This document shows, in pieces, positions 8,761 through 21,495 of a stretch of DNA of 57,895 nt (position 1 is its first letter; each line of letters opens with the position of its first letter). The translations under genes were made by a program, and so were the position numbers. Source of the DNA: an uncultured Pelagibacteraceae bacterium (GTDB lineage: Bacteria; Pseudomonadota; Alphaproteobacteria; Pelagibacterales; Pelagibacteraceae). The stretch is taken from contig CACDFC010000004.1 in assembly GCA_902552035.1 (NCBI GenBank), forward strand, positions 1 to 57,895, written 5' to 3'. The notes beneath the pieces are model-generated. The model did not search any database. It had not been told where the DNA came from and saw only the letters and a program-made list of their open reading frames with translations.

Positions 8761-10526
8761 ATGCCAAAATTATCTACAGGAGCTGAGATTGTTTTTAAGT
8801 GTCTAGAGGACCAAAAAGTTGAATATATTTTTGGTTATCCTGGTGGTGCTGTATTACCAATATATGACGAATTAAAAAATCACTCCTCATTAAAACACAT
8901 TTTAGTAAGACACGAACAAGGTGCTGGCCATGCAGCTGAGGGTTATGCAAGATCATCTGGTAAACCAGGAGTAGTTTTAGTTACGTCTGGACCTGGTGCA
9001 ACAAACGTTGTGACAGCTTTAACCGATGCTTATATGGACTCTATTCCATTGGTTTGTATATCGGGACAAGTACCAACACACCTAATTGGTACAGACGCTT
9101 TTCAAGAATGTGATACAACTGGGATAACTAGACCATGCACAAAACATAATTGGTTAGTTAAAGACATTAAAGATCTATCAAAAATAATTCATAAAGCTTT
9201 TGAGGTTGCAACTACAGGTCGCCCAGGACCTGTCTTAGTAGATATCCCTAAAGATATCCAATTTCAAAAGACAACTTATTCAAAATATATTAAAAAGAAA
9301 AAATTAAATGGAAAAAAATCTAATTCATTTAATAAATCTGACATTGATGAATTAATTAAATTAATGTCAAATGCAAACAAACCAATTTTTTATACTGGTG
9401 GAGGCGTAATTAATTCTGGACCAAAAGCAAGTGATCTATTAAGAGAATTGGTTTACCTGACTGGTTTTCCTATAACCTCAACTCTTCAAGGATTAGGATC
9501 TTTTCCAGGAGATGATGCTCAATTTTTGGGAATGCTTGGTATGCATGGAACATATGAGGCAAACAATGCAATGCATGATTGTGATTTAATGATCAATATA
9601 GGAGCAAGATTTGATGATAGAATTACTGGAAAGATAGATGAATTTTCGCCTAAATCAAAAAAAGTTCATATTGATATTGATCCATCATCAATAAACAAAA
9701 ATGTTAAAGTTGAATTACCAATTGTAGGGGATGTTCAAGATGTAATTTCATCAATAATTAAAAAAATTAAAAAGACCAAGCCTAATTTTGCAAAATCTAA
9801 CAGGCAAAAAATTTCTAAATGGTGGGAAAAAATACAAAAATGGAGACAAAAAAAGTCACTTAACTATATTAATAGTACAGAGACTATAAAGCCTCAATAT
9901 GCTGTTCAAAGACTTTATGAATTAACTAAAAATAAAGATACTTATATCACAACCGAAGTCGGACAACATCAAATGTGGGCTGCACAACACTATAAATTTG
10001 ATAAACCGAATAGATGGATGACATCAGGAGGTCTTGGGACTATGGGTTATGGATTGCCTGCTGCTGTAGGAGTTCAAGTTGCTCATCCTAATAAGTTAGT
10101 AATTGATATTGCTGGAGAGGCCTCTGTGTTAATGACTATGCAAGAAATGTCTACAGCTGTTCAATATAGTCTGCCAATAAAAATCTTTATATTAAATAAT
10201 GAATACATGGGTATGGTTAGACAATGGCAAGAACTTCTTCACGATAAAAATTATTCTGAGAGTTATACTGCAGCTTTACCGGATTTTGTTAAATTAGCGG
10301 AAGCTTATGGATGTGTTGGAATAAGGGCTACAACTCCTGAAGAACTAGATGATAAGATCATTGAAATGGTAAATACAGATAGACCTGTAATATTTGACTG
10401 TTTAGTAGATAAACAAGAAAACTGTTTTCCAATGATACCTTCTGGGAAACCTCATAATCAAATGCTTTTAGGCCCAAAAGACCAAAAGGAAAATAAAATT
10501 ACTCGAAAAGGAAAAATCTTAGTTTA

Positions 10527-10527
<1 letters not shown>
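8761..10527 (+). CDS. ilvB: Acetolactate synthase large (catalytic) subunit
   Basis: This 588-residue ThDP enzyme makes acetolactate and acetohydroxybutyrate, the first committed step to valine, leucine and isoleucine. The N-terminal pyrimidine-binding domain contains YIFGYPGGAVLPIYDEL and RHEQGAGHAAEGYAR with the catalytic glutamate. The C-terminal pyrophosphate-binding domain has the expected cofactor loop ending ILNN, but the metal-binding motif reads GEAS (Glu453) instead of the usual GDG or GDA. MGMVRQWQELLH and PDFVKLAEAYG are alphaproteobacterial in style. The stop overlaps the regulatory-subunit start (TAATG). Confidence 0.95.
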
Positions 10528-12114
<1,587 letters not shown>

Positions 12115-12170
12115 AAAATTGTTATATTTTTAATATTTTACCTATTTTATTTTGCAATCTTTACGGGAGA

Positions 12171-12206
12171 ATGTATTATGCCCGAGCTGAATTTATTACA
12201 AAATGA
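12171..12206 (+). CDS. Possible 11-codon leader ORF coupled to leuA
   Basis: In the 88-base gap before leuA an ATG at 12171 opens an 11-codon frame (MYYARAEFITK). Its TGA overlaps the leuA ATG as ATGA (12203-12206), the usual arrangement for translational coupling. A GGGAG lies just before the ATG, but the spacing is unusually short. CGGG (12164-12167) and CCCG (12181-12184) could form a hairpin around its start. It has no leucine codons, so classical leucine attenuation is unlikely. It may be fortuitous. Confidence 0.3.
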   Translation: MYYARAEFITK

Positions 12207-13780
12207 TTGATAAAGAAAAAGTTTATATTTTTGACACTACAATGCGTGATGGTGAACAATCACCGGGTGCATCAATGAGTGTTGAGGAAAAAATCCAAAT
12301 ATCTAGGGTATTTGATGAAATGGGAATTGATATTATCGAAGCTGGATTTCCAATATCATCACCAGGAGACTTTGAAGCAGTAAGCGCTATTAGCAAAGGT
12401 ATTAAAAAATCAATTCCTTGTGGATTAGCAAGAGCAACTAGGAAAGATATTGATGCTTGTTACGAGTCGCTTAAATTTGCCAAAAGATTTCGTATCCATA
12501 CATTTATTTCAACAAGCCCAGTACATATGAAACACAAATTGAATATGACTGATGAACAAGTTTTAGCAGCCATTAAAGATAGTGTGACCTACGCTAGAAA
12601 ATTTACAGACGATGTTGAGTGGTCATGTGAAGATGGTACTAGGACAAATTTAGATTTTATGTATAAAACAATTGAACTTGCAATTAATTGTGGAGCAAAA
12701 ACAATTAATATTCCAGATACAGTTGGGTATTCTATTCCAGAAGAGTTTGCAAAAACTATTACATCTATAAAAAATAACGTACCAAATATTGATAAAGCTA
12801 TAATTTCCGCACACTGCCATAATGATCTTGGATTAGCTGTTGCAAATGCTTTATCAGGTCTTTCAGCTGGAGTAAGACAAATTGAGTGTACAATTAATGG
12901 CATAGGCGAAAGAGCAGGTAATGCAGCTTTAGAAGAAATAGTAATGGCAATTAAGACAAGAGACGACCTACTTCCTTATGAAACTGGGATCAAAACAGAA
13001 TTAATAAGTAAAGCTTCTAAAATTGTATCAAATGCCACTGGTTTTCCTGTTCAATTTAATAAAGCAATAGTTGGAAAAAATGCTTTTGCACATGAATCAG
13101 GCATTCATCAAGATGGTATGCTTAAAAATAGAGAAACTTATGAAATCATGACACCAGAAAGTGTTGGTGTTAAAAAAACATCTCTAGTAATGGGAAAACA
13201 TTCTGGAAGACACGCATTTAAAGATAAATTAAGTGACCTTGGATATGCAGATGTTACAGATGATGTTGTTCAGGCTGCCTTTGGAAAATTTAAAATTTTA
13301 GCTGATAAGAAAAAACATATTTACGATGAAGATATTGTCGCTCTAGTAGATGATAGTTTAATAATTGACAATAAAATAAATGCAATTAATCTCAAATCTT
13401 TGAAAGTGTTTGCTGGCACAGGAGAACCTCAAAGAGCAGATATGACTTTAGATGTTTTTGGAGAAATAAAGAAAACTTCACAAACAGGCGATGGTCCAGT
13501 AGATGCTATTTTTAAATGCATCAAAGAACTTTATCCTCATGATGTAAAATTGTCTCTTTATCAGGTTCATGCTGTAACAGAGGGAACTGATGCACAGGCT
13601 ACAGTTAGTGTAAAAATAGAAGAGAATGATAGAACTACTGTTGGACAGTCAGCAGATACAGACACTTTAGTTGCATCAGCAAACGCTTATCTTAATGCTT
13701 TAAACAAAATGATGATTAAAAGAGAAAAAAAATCTCTTTATAAAAATTTAGAACCTAGAAAAATTAAAGGAGGAGTTTAA
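12203..13780 (+). CDS. leuA: 2-isopropylmalate synthase
   Basis: The 525-residue protein starts with the DTTMRDGEQSPGASM motif of the HMGL-like TIM barrel. It has the metal-binding HCHNDLGLAVANAL motif and the GIGERAGNAALEE motif. The C-terminal LeuA dimerisation/allosteric domain (about 390-510, including GTDAQATVSVKIEENDRTTVGQSADTD split across the fold) binds leucine for feedback control. It condenses acetyl-CoA with ketoisovalerate to begin leucine synthesis. The following mreB starts immediately after its stop, with the mreB Shine-Dalgarno (AAAGGAGG) inside the last leuA codons. Confidence 0.95.
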   Translation: MIDKEKVYIFDTTMRDGEQSPGASMSVEEKIQISRVFDEMGIDIIEAGFPISSPGDFEAVSAISKGIKKSIPCGLARATRKDIDACYESLKFAKRFRIHTFISTSPVHMKHKLNMTDEQVLAAIKDSVTYARKFTDDVEWSCEDGTRTNLDFMYKTIELAINCGAKTINIPDTVGYSIPEEFAKTITSIKNNVPNIDKAIISAHCHNDLGLAVANALSGLSAGVRQIECTINGIGERAGNAALEEIVMAIKTRDDLLPYETGIKTELISKASKIVSNATGFPVQFNKAIVGKNAFAHESGIHQDGMLKNRETYEIMTPESVGVKKTSLVMGKHSGRHAFKDKLSDLGYADVTDDVVQAAFGKFKILADKKKHIYDEDIVALVDDSLIIDNKINAINLKSLKVFAGTGEPQRADMTLDVFGEIKKTSQTGDGPVDAIFKCIKELYPHDVKLSLYQVHAVTEGTDAQATVSVKIEENDRTTVGQSADTDTLVASANAYLNALNKMMIKREKKSLYKNLEPRKIKGGV

Positions 13781-14815
<1,035 letters not shown>

Positions 14816-14821
14816 AATCTT

Positions 14822-15673
14822 ATGTCAGCGAGTAGAGACGACTTTATTATAGCTATTCGCTCTGCATTTTTAAAAAAAGAGAATAAACAAAGATTTTCAC
14901 TTGTTGGTTTAATATTTTTTTCTGTTGTATTAATAATTTTATCAAATTTAAACTTTGTCGCCATTAATTATATTAAGTCAGGATTAAACGAAATAGTTTA
15001 TAGAATTTCATTCATTGTATCTATTCCAGAAAAACAATTACAAAAATCTATTACTATAATAAATGAACATGTTTCAATGTATAGCGAATATAAAGTCATG
15101 GAAAACAAAATAAGACAATTAGAAAATAATAATCTTAACTCTAATTTTCTACAAGCTGAAAATTCTAGATTAAAGAGATTGATAGATGAATATATAACAG
15201 AGTCGGATGAACTTGTTGCAAAGGTTCTTTTAGATAAAGATAGTCCGTTTTTAAAATCAATAATAGTTAATAAGGGCAGTAAAGACAAAGTTTCATTAGG
15301 AATGGCAGTTTTAGATGAAAATTATTTAGTTGGTAAAATAGTAGAGGTTAATTATTCAACTTCGAGAGTATTATTAATTTCAGATTTAAATAGCAAAATA
15401 CCAGTTATTATTGAACCCGGTAATGTTCAATCAATATTATCTGGAAGTGGAAAAAATCATGGAGAAATACAATATTTTAAATCTTCAAGCGAAATATCTA
15501 GTGAAAATGTAGTTTTTACATCTGGATCAGGAGGGATCTTTAAAGCTGGTATCCCTGTTGGAAAAATTGAAAATGTTAGAATAAACAAGAATTATGTTAC
15601 AAGATTTTTATCAAATTTAGATCAATTAACCTTTGTAAAATTAGTTTCATATGAAAAGGAAAGTAAAAATTAA
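14822..15673 (+). CDS. mreC: Rod shape-determining protein MreC
   Basis: The 283-residue protein has a basic N-terminus, one membrane helix (about 24-46), a coiled coil (about 80-110) and a periplasmic beta-rich domain. The segments ENSRLKRLIDEY, VNKGSKDKVSLGMAVLDENYLVGKI and LTFVKLVSY are typical of MreC. It links the MreB filament to the periplasmic PBP2 complex. It starts six bases after mreB and is followed directly by mreD. Confidence 0.92.
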   Translation: MSASRDDFIIAIRSAFLKKENKQRFSLVGLIFFSVVLIILSNLNFVAINYIKSGLNEIVYRISFIVSIPEKQLQKSITIINEHVSMYSEYKVMENKIRQLENNNLNSNFLQAENSRLKRLIDEYITESDELVAKVLLDKDSPFLKSIIVNKGSKDKVSLGMAVLDENYLVGKIVEVNYSTSRVLLISDLNSKIPVIIEPGNVQSILSGSGKNHGEIQYFKSSSEISSENVVFTSGSGGIFKAGIPVGKIENVRINKNYVTRFLSNLDQLTFVKLVSYEKESKN

Positions 15674-16195
15674 ATGAGTGTCCTAGCCAAAAGTACAACT
15701 TTCAATAAACTTTTATCTTTTACCCCAAGTATATTGTTATTTGTAGCAGTATTAAATGAATATGATTTAAACTACCTAAATTTTAAATATTTTTCTTTCA
15801 ATTTCCCCTTTATATTAATTTTCTATTGGAGTTTAAAGAGAAGTCAAAGTTTAGGATATGGTCTTATATTTGCAGCAGGCCTTTTTAATGATGTTGTTAT
15901 AGGTTATCCAATTGGGATTAGCAGTTTAACATATTTAATTATTTGTGGATTTGCCGCTTATTTAAGAAACATAACGTTGAGACCAAGTTTAATTAATGAT
16001 TTGTTTTTCTTTTTATTTACAATTTTAGTTGCTAATTCAATAAATTATTTTTTACTAATATCACTTTTTTCAATTGAGCTTAATTATTATGAATTAATGG
16101 GAAATATTTTTTTCACTTTTATTTTATATTATTTGTTTGCATATATTTTTGATATTTTTAGAAAAAATATTTTTAAAGGTAAAAAAAATGATTAG
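15674..16195 (+). CDS. mreD: Rod shape-determining protein MreD
   Basis: This 173-residue polytopic membrane protein has about five hydrophobic segments. A polar region reads LKRSQSLGYGLIFAAGLFNDVVIGYPIG, matching the conserved MreD stretch near the middle of the protein. MreD belongs to the elongasome. The ATG follows the mreC stop directly, and its 3' end overlaps the next gene (mrdA) by eight bases. Confidence 0.88.
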   Translation: MSVLAKSTTFNKLLSFTPSILLFVAVLNEYDLNYLNFKYFSFNFPFILIFYWSLKRSQSLGYGLIFAAGLFNDVVIGYPIGISSLTYLIICGFAAYLRNITLRPSLINDLFFFLFTILVANSINYFLLISLFSIELNYYELMGNIFFTFILYYLFAYIFDIFRKNIFKGKKND

Positions 16196-18152
16196 TGGAA
16201 GTAGTGATACAAATTTAAGAAAATTAACTACTATTAATAGGAGAATGTTTATTTTTTCTGCAGCTAAGGCAGTTGTTTTTTTTGGCATAGTTGGAAGGCT
16301 CTTTTCTCTTCAAATAAGCGAAAATAAAAAATATTTAACATTGTCTGATAAAAATAGGTTAAGAGAGTCTCGTCTTCCACCTGTAAGAGGCGAGTTCAAA
16401 GATTATTTTGGCAACACGGTTGCAGGTAACCTTAAAGTATATCAATTACATGTAATACCTGAGCAGGTTGAAGATTTTAAATATCTAATGGTAAGACTAA
16501 AAGATATATTGAATTTAGATACAAAAACTTTTGAAAACTTAATTAAGAAAAAAAATAAACAAAAGCCATGGGAGACATTGGTTATATCAGAAAATTTAAC
16601 TTGGGATGAATTTTCAAAAATCAATTTTTATTTACATGAATTAACTGGCGCCAAACCTGTTATCACTGTTGGTAGAAACTATCCTTACAAAAATAGCTAT
16701 ACTCACGTTTTAGGCTACGTTTCTCAAGTGAGCACAAATGACATTTTAAATAATAAAACAATTAAAGATAGAAATGTTCCTGGCTTAAGGGTAGGAAAGT
16801 CAGGTTTAGAAAAAACTTTTGAAGAACAATTAATTGGCACAAATAGTGTTCAAAGATATGAAGTAAATGCTTATGGAAAAAGAATAAATCAAATAGATCA
16901 TGAAGAAGGAAAACAAGGTAAAACTATTCGTTTAACTATTGATACAGAAATTCAAAACTATACTTCAGAATTATTAAAAGATAAGGCGGGGTCTATAAGT
17001 ATAATGGATATATATACAGGAGAAATTATAGCGATGAACTCCTCACCTTCATTTGATCCAAATTTATTTTTGTACGGGATAGATCAAAATACATGGAGTC
17101 AAATTAAAAAGGATCCGTTAAAACCTCTTGTAAACAAAACCCTTTCAGGCCTTTATTCACCTGGGTCGACTATAAAACCCATAGTCGCTTTATCAGCTTT
17201 GGAAAATGATGTGATATCACCAAACATGCAAGTTAAATGTAGTGGAAAAATTGAGATGTATGGACAGACTTACCATTGTTGGAAAGAAAAGGGCCATGGA
17301 TATATGTCTCTAAAAAATGCGATTAAACAATCTTGTGATATTTACTTTTATGAGGTCTCAAGATTACTTGGTGTTGATAGATTGAATTTAACTGCAGAAA
17401 AATTTGGTTTAGGTAAAAAAGTTCTAGGCGATTTTTTTCCAAATGAAAAAAAGGGATTAGTACCATCAACTAGTTGGAAAAAAAAGGCTTTAGATCAAAG
17501 TTGGTATTTAGGCGAAACATTAATTACAGGAATTGGTCAAGGATATATACAAGTAAACCCTTTGCAATTATGTATTATGACGGCTCAATTAGCAAATGGA
17601 GGATATAAAATATATCCAACAATAGTTGCAGACGAAAAATTAGAAAGTTATGAGGAAATAAAAAAGAAAATTCAAGAACAAAAAGGTGATAATACTGAGG
17701 AAAACTATTTGATTAGAGCAACTGAGGAATTTTTAAAAACTGGTGTTAAAGAGCATACACCTCTATTTAGAAATCAAGAAAATGTGAAATTTGTATTAGA
17801 TGCAATGTTTAAATCAACAAATGAAATATATGGAACTTCATATGCATCTAGAATAGACGATCCAAAATATCAATATGCAGGTAAAACAGGTACTGCCCAA
17901 GTAAAAAGAATTACTGAAAGGGATCGTGAACTAGATTTAGATCTTCTTCAAATTCCTTACAAAGATAGAGACCATGCATGGTTCATTGCTTTTGGTCCTT
18001 ATAAAAATCCAAGGTATGCAATGTCAATTCTAGTAGAGCATGGAGGATCTGGAAGTAAAGCAGCTGCCCCGATTGCAAAAAAATTGTTTAAGTTATTAAT
18101 AGATAGAAAAGAATTAAGAGATAAAAAAAAATCTAGAAAAACTAATATATAA
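16188..18152 (+). CDS. mrdA: Penicillin-binding protein 2 (elongation transpeptidase)
   Basis: I chose the ATG at 16188, inside the end of mreD, over an upstream in-frame TTG at 16137, because it gives a normal 654-residue PBP2 with a short basic N-tail and a membrane anchor (AAKAVVFFGIVGRLFSLQI). The class B PBP dimerisation domain is followed by the transpeptidase domain with catalytic Ser327 in the STIK tetrad and the KTGT motif at 566-569. It crosslinks peptidoglycan during side-wall growth with RodA. The stop overlaps the rodA start (TAATG). Confidence 0.95.
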   Translation: MISGSSDTNLRKLTTINRRMFIFSAAKAVVFFGIVGRLFSLQISENKKYLTLSDKNRLRESRLPPVRGEFKDYFGNTVAGNLKVYQLHVIPEQVEDFKYLMVRLKDILNLDTKTFENLIKKKNKQKPWETLVISENLTWDEFSKINFYLHELTGAKPVITVGRNYPYKNSYTHVLGYVSQVSTNDILNNKTIKDRNVPGLRVGKSGLEKTFEEQLIGTNSVQRYEVNAYGKRINQIDHEEGKQGKTIRLTIDTEIQNYTSELLKDKAGSISIMDIYTGEIIAMNSSPSFDPNLFLYGIDQNTWSQIKKDPLKPLVNKTLSGLYSPGSTIKPIVALSALENDVISPNMQVKCSGKIEMYGQTYHCWKEKGHGYMSLKNAIKQSCDIYFYEVSRLLGVDRLNLTAEKFGLGKKVLGDFFPNEKKGLVPSTSWKKKALDQSWYLGETLITGIGQGYIQVNPLQLCIMTAQLANGGYKIYPTIVADEKLESYEEIKKKIQEQKGDNTEENYLIRATEEFLKTGVKEHTPLFRNQENVKFVLDAMFKSTNEIYGTSYASRIDDPKYQYAGKTGTAQVKRITERDRELDLDLLQIPYKDRDHAWFIAFGPYKNPRYAMSILVEHGGSGSKAAAPIAKKLFKLLIDRKELRDKKKSRKTNI

Positions 18153-19276
18153 TGTACCAAAGATTTTCATATAGTACTCAGCAAACTTTTTTTCAAAAAG
18201 TTAGATCAATGGACTATATATTATTATTTGCAATCTTATCAGTAGGTCTAATTAGCGGATTTTCAATGTATTCTATAGATGGAGGTTCGTTTGAATATTA
18301 TACTCAAAATCATTTAATAAGATTTTCAGTTTTTTTTATATTGATGCTAATTATTTCTTTTGTAAATATTAAAGTATGGCATGCAACTGGTTATATTTTT
18401 TATTTAATATCATTAGGTTTACTTTTTTGGGCTTCGTTTTATGGTGTAACTGCATCTGGATCTCAAAGATGGATAAATTTATATTTTATTAATTTGCAGC
18501 CTTCAGAATTAATGAAAATTGCAATAATACTTTGTTTTTCAAAATACTATCACAGAGTTCAAATTCACAATGTAAACAATTTTAAAAATATTTTAGTATC
18601 TTGTATAATTTTAATTATTCCTATTTTTTTAGTAATTTCTCAGCCTGACCTAGGAACCTCAGTTTTAATTGCACTTAGTGGTATAATGGTATTATGGTTA
18701 GCAGGATTAAATCTTAAATATTTTGTATATTCTTCACTTTTACTTTTAATTTCGGCTCCTTTTGTAATTTCATTTTTAAAACCATACCAAAAGCTAAGAT
18801 TATTAACTTTTTTTGATCCAGGCAAAGATCCACTTGGAGCAGGTTATCAAATAATACAGTCTAAAATAGCTGTTGGATCAGGAGGACTTTACGGCAAAGG
18901 ATTTCTTAAAGGCACTCAAGGTTATTTAGAATTCTTACCTGAAAAACATACTGATTTTATTTTCACATTATTTTCAGAGGAGTTTGGATTTATTGGTTCT
19001 TTAGTTTTATTAATATTATATTCTATAATTATTTTTAGAATTATTCGAATAGGGACGTTCTCAAGAAGTTTTTTTGGAAGATTATTTTGTTTTGGGTTTG
19101 GATCTGCAATATTTATTTATATTTTGGTGAATATGAGTATGGTTCTTGGCTTGTTACCAGTTGTTGGTTCTCCTTTACCTATTATGTCATATGGAGGATC
19201 ATCAATGTTAGCAACTATGATTGGATTTGGTGTAGTAATGAGCACCAAGATATACAGTAAGCAATTAATTTCTTAG
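18152..19276 (+). CDS. rodA: RodA, SEDS-family peptidoglycan glycosyltransferase
   Basis: This 374-residue protein has around ten membrane helices and SEDS signatures: SQRWINLYFINLQPSE, QPDLGTSVLIALSG, PEKHTDFIFTLFSEEFGF, and LPIMSYGGSSMLATM near the C-terminus. RodA polymerises glycan strands with its partner PBP2. It is the last gene of the mre cluster and overlaps mrdA by one base. A 74-base gap with a candidate -10 follows. Confidence 0.95.
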   Translation: MYQRFSYSTQQTFFQKVRSMDYILLFAILSVGLISGFSMYSIDGGSFEYYTQNHLIRFSVFFILMLIISFVNIKVWHATGYIFYLISLGLLFWASFYGVTASGSQRWINLYFINLQPSELMKIAIILCFSKYYHRVQIHNVNNFKNILVSCIILIIPIFLVISQPDLGTSVLIALSGIMVLWLAGLNLKYFVYSSLLLLISAPFVISFLKPYQKLRLLTFFDPGKDPLGAGYQIIQSKIAVGSGGLYGKGFLKGTQGYLEFLPEKHTDFIFTLFSEEFGFIGSLVLLILYSIIIFRIIRIGTFSRSFFGRLFCFGFGSAIFIYILVNMSMVLGLLPVVGSPLPIMSYGGSSMLATMIGFGVVMSTKIYSKQLIS

Positions 19277-19302
19277 ATTTTTAAAGAAATAACCAAATTA
19301 AG

Positions 19303-19308
19303 TATAAT
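19303..19308 (+). promoter_or_regulatory. Candidate -10 box for the DadA-like gene
   Basis: A perfect TATAAT lies 42 bases before the ATG at 19351, in the gap after rodA. Upstream sequence at the -35 distance is T/A-rich (TTTAAA-like) and not a good consensus. A promoter here would start a new transcript after the mre operon. Confidence 0.35.
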
Positions 19309-19350
19309 ATGTCGCTAAAAGTTTGTGAATAATTTTTGTATTATCAGTTA

Positions 19351-20586
19351 ATGAAAAAGCTAAAAATAGGTATTATTGGAGCTGGTATTCAAGGAGTTTG
19401 TAATGCATTATTTTTACAAAAAAAAGGTTTTCAAGTAACTTTATTTGACAGAGATGAGCCAGGAAACGCAGCATCATATGGAAACGCTGGACATTTTTCT
19501 CCATATGCATCTGTCCCTTTAAATCGAACAGATATTCTAACAGATATACCTTCAATGCTTTTAAGTTCAAGAGGACCACTAGCTTTAAAATGGAACTATA
19601 TTTTTAAAATGATTCCTTGGTTTTCAAAATTTCTAATTAACTGCAGTAATAAGAACATGAAGCATACTGCAAAATATATGCATCAAATTTTAGACCTATC
19701 TCTTCCAGCTTATGATGAATTATTTGATGAGATTCAACTTGATAATTTAGTGGAGAGCAAAGGTATAATGTATGTCTGGACAAACGAAAATTTAAAAAGC
19801 AGGGAACTCGAAATTAAAATGAGAGAAGAACTTGGAGTTAAGCAAAAGTTACTTTCTCCAAAAGAAATACATGATTTAGAACCAAATCTTAAACCATTTT
19901 ATGATGGAGGAGTTTTTTATGATTATGCGAGACATACTAGGAATCCAAAAAAAATATTAATTAAATTATTTGATTTATTTTTAAAAAAAGGAGGTAAATT
20001 TTTAAAATTAGATATTAAAGATTTAGAATTTGATGGAAAGACTCCTGTTATAAAGTCAGATACGCAAAGATTTATTTTCGATAAAATTGTAATTGCGTGT
20101 GGAGCATTCTCAAAAAAATTAACAGATAAACTTTTTGAAAATATCCCTTTAGATACCGAGAGAGGTTATCATGTCCATTTCAAAGGTTTTGATCACCTTA
20201 TTTCTAGACCAGTTGTTTATGCAAATAGAGGTTTTGGAATGACGCCAATGGAGCAAGGGCTAAGAGTCGTAGGAACGGTAGAATTTGGCGGATTAAATAA
20301 TCCTTTAACAAAATCAAGAGTTAAAAATTTAATTTTAAACGCAAAAGATATGGTAGATGGTCTACCAGATCACGAAGATGAATGGTTAGGTTTTAGACCA
20401 ACGCTACCAGATTTCTTACCTATAATTGGTCCGTCAAAACATTACGAAAACGTTTTTTATTCATTTGGGCACCATCATTTGGGATGGACATTAGGTGCTA
20501 TATCTGGGAAGATAATTACTAAAATGATTGCAGAGGAAAATTCAAACTTAGATTTAAAACCTTATAGCTCTCTTAGATTTAGTTAA
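19351..20586 (+). CDS. FAD-dependent oxidoreductase, DadA (D-amino acid dehydrogenase)-like
   Basis: I chose the ATG at 19351 over an upstream TTG (19336) because the nucleotide-binding motif GIIGAGIQG then starts at residue 7, as usual. The 411-residue protein is of the DAO/DadA type: FDRDEPGNAASYGNAGHFSP near the N-terminus binds FAD, and the C-terminal part has the conserved LGFRPTLPDFLPIIGPS and FGHHHLGWTLGAISG motifs. Such enzymes oxidise D-amino acids or related imino/amino acids at the membrane, passing electrons to quinone. The true substrate is unknown. The EamA transporter gene follows two bases later. Confidence 0.85.
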   Translation: MKKLKIGIIGAGIQGVCNALFLQKKGFQVTLFDRDEPGNAASYGNAGHFSPYASVPLNRTDILTDIPSMLLSSRGPLALKWNYIFKMIPWFSKFLINCSNKNMKHTAKYMHQILDLSLPAYDELFDEIQLDNLVESKGIMYVWTNENLKSRELEIKMREELGVKQKLLSPKEIHDLEPNLKPFYDGGVFYDYARHTRNPKKILIKLFDLFLKKGGKFLKLDIKDLEFDGKTPVIKSDTQRFIFDKIVIACGAFSKKLTDKLFENIPLDTERGYHVHFKGFDHLISRPVVYANRGFGMTPMEQGLRVVGTVEFGGLNNPLTKSRVKNLILNAKDMVDGLPDHEDEWLGFRPTLPDFLPIIGPSKHYENVFYSFGHHHLGWTLGAISGKIITKMIAEENSNLDLKPYSSLRFS

Positions 20587-20588
20587 TT

Positions 20589-21488
20589 GTGCAAAAACAA
20601 AATAATCTAGCTTACTTATTTCTAATATTAGCAACAATTTTTTGGTCTGGAAATTTTATAGTTGGTAAAGCTGCAAGCATATTTGAAATACCTCCTTTTT
20701 CCTTAAACTTTTATCGTTGGTTATTTGCTGGTCTAATATTATTACCATTTACTTTTAAAGAATTAATTTTGAAAAAAAATTATATTTTTAAAAATTTAGG
20801 TTTCTTTATAATTTTAGGTATTACAAGCATAACAATTTTTAATTCTATAGTTTATTACTCTTTGCATTATACGCAGGTCATAAGCGGTGTTTTAATGATA
20901 TCCACTATACCTGTATGGATAATATTCATTTCATCCATTCTTAAAATTGAAAAAACAAATATATTTCAAATAATTGGAGTTGGATTATCTTTGCTAGGAG
21001 TTATTTTTATTATTACAAAAGCTGATTTAAATTTAATTAAAAACTTAGATTTTAATAAAGGTGATCTAACAATGGTAGTAGCAATGTTTTCTTGGGCTAT
21101 TTACTCTGCACTTCTTAAAAAAAAAACTTATGAAATTTCACAAATAACTTTACTTCAGGTAGTAATTATTACTGGTCTTATTTTTTTAATACCAATCTAT
21201 ATAATAGAAATGAGCCTTGGTAATGCTATTAAATTAGATAAACCATTTCTTTTAACATTAACTTATGTAGTATTATTTCCAGGATTAGCCTCATTTTTTT
21301 TTTGGATAAAAGGAATAGCTTTAATTGGCGCTAATAGAGCTGGAGCTTTTTTACATTTGATGCCAATTTTTGGTGCGATAATGGCAATGGTAATTTTTAA
21401 GGAAAAGTTTATGTTTTATCATATTCTTGGAGCAATTTTTATTATTTCAGGAATAACATTATCAAACAAAAAAGTTTTAAAAAAATAA
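20589..21488 (+). CDS. EamA/DMT-family transporter
   Basis: The 299-residue, GTG-started protein has about ten transmembrane helices in two repeats of the drug/metabolite transporter fold. The repeats open with LAYLFLILATIFWSGNFIVGKA and FNKGDLTMVVAMFSWAIYSALLKKK, both characteristic of EamA domains. It begins two bases after the DadA-like gene, so uptake or export of an amino-acid-like compound is plausible but unproven. The substrate cannot be read from sequence. Confidence 0.85.
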   Translation: MQKQNNLAYLFLILATIFWSGNFIVGKAASIFEIPPFSLNFYRWLFAGLILLPFTFKELILKKNYIFKNLGFFIILGITSITIFNSIVYYSLHYTQVISGVLMISTIPVWIIFISSILKIEKTNIFQIIGVGLSLLGVIFIITKADLNLIKNLDFNKGDLTMVVAMFSWAIYSALLKKKTYEISQITLLQVVIITGLIFLIPIYIIEMSLGNAIKLDKPFLLTLTYVVLFPGLASFFFWIKGIALIGANRAGAFLHLMPIFGAIMAMVIFKEKFMFYHILGAIFIISGITLSNKKVLKK

Positions 21489-21495
21489 ATAATTT

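Noticed and set aside
16137..16187. Earlier TTG start for PBP2 inside mreD
   Set aside because: The residues it adds are the alternate-frame reading of the mreD end; the ATG at 16188 gives a standard PBP2 start.
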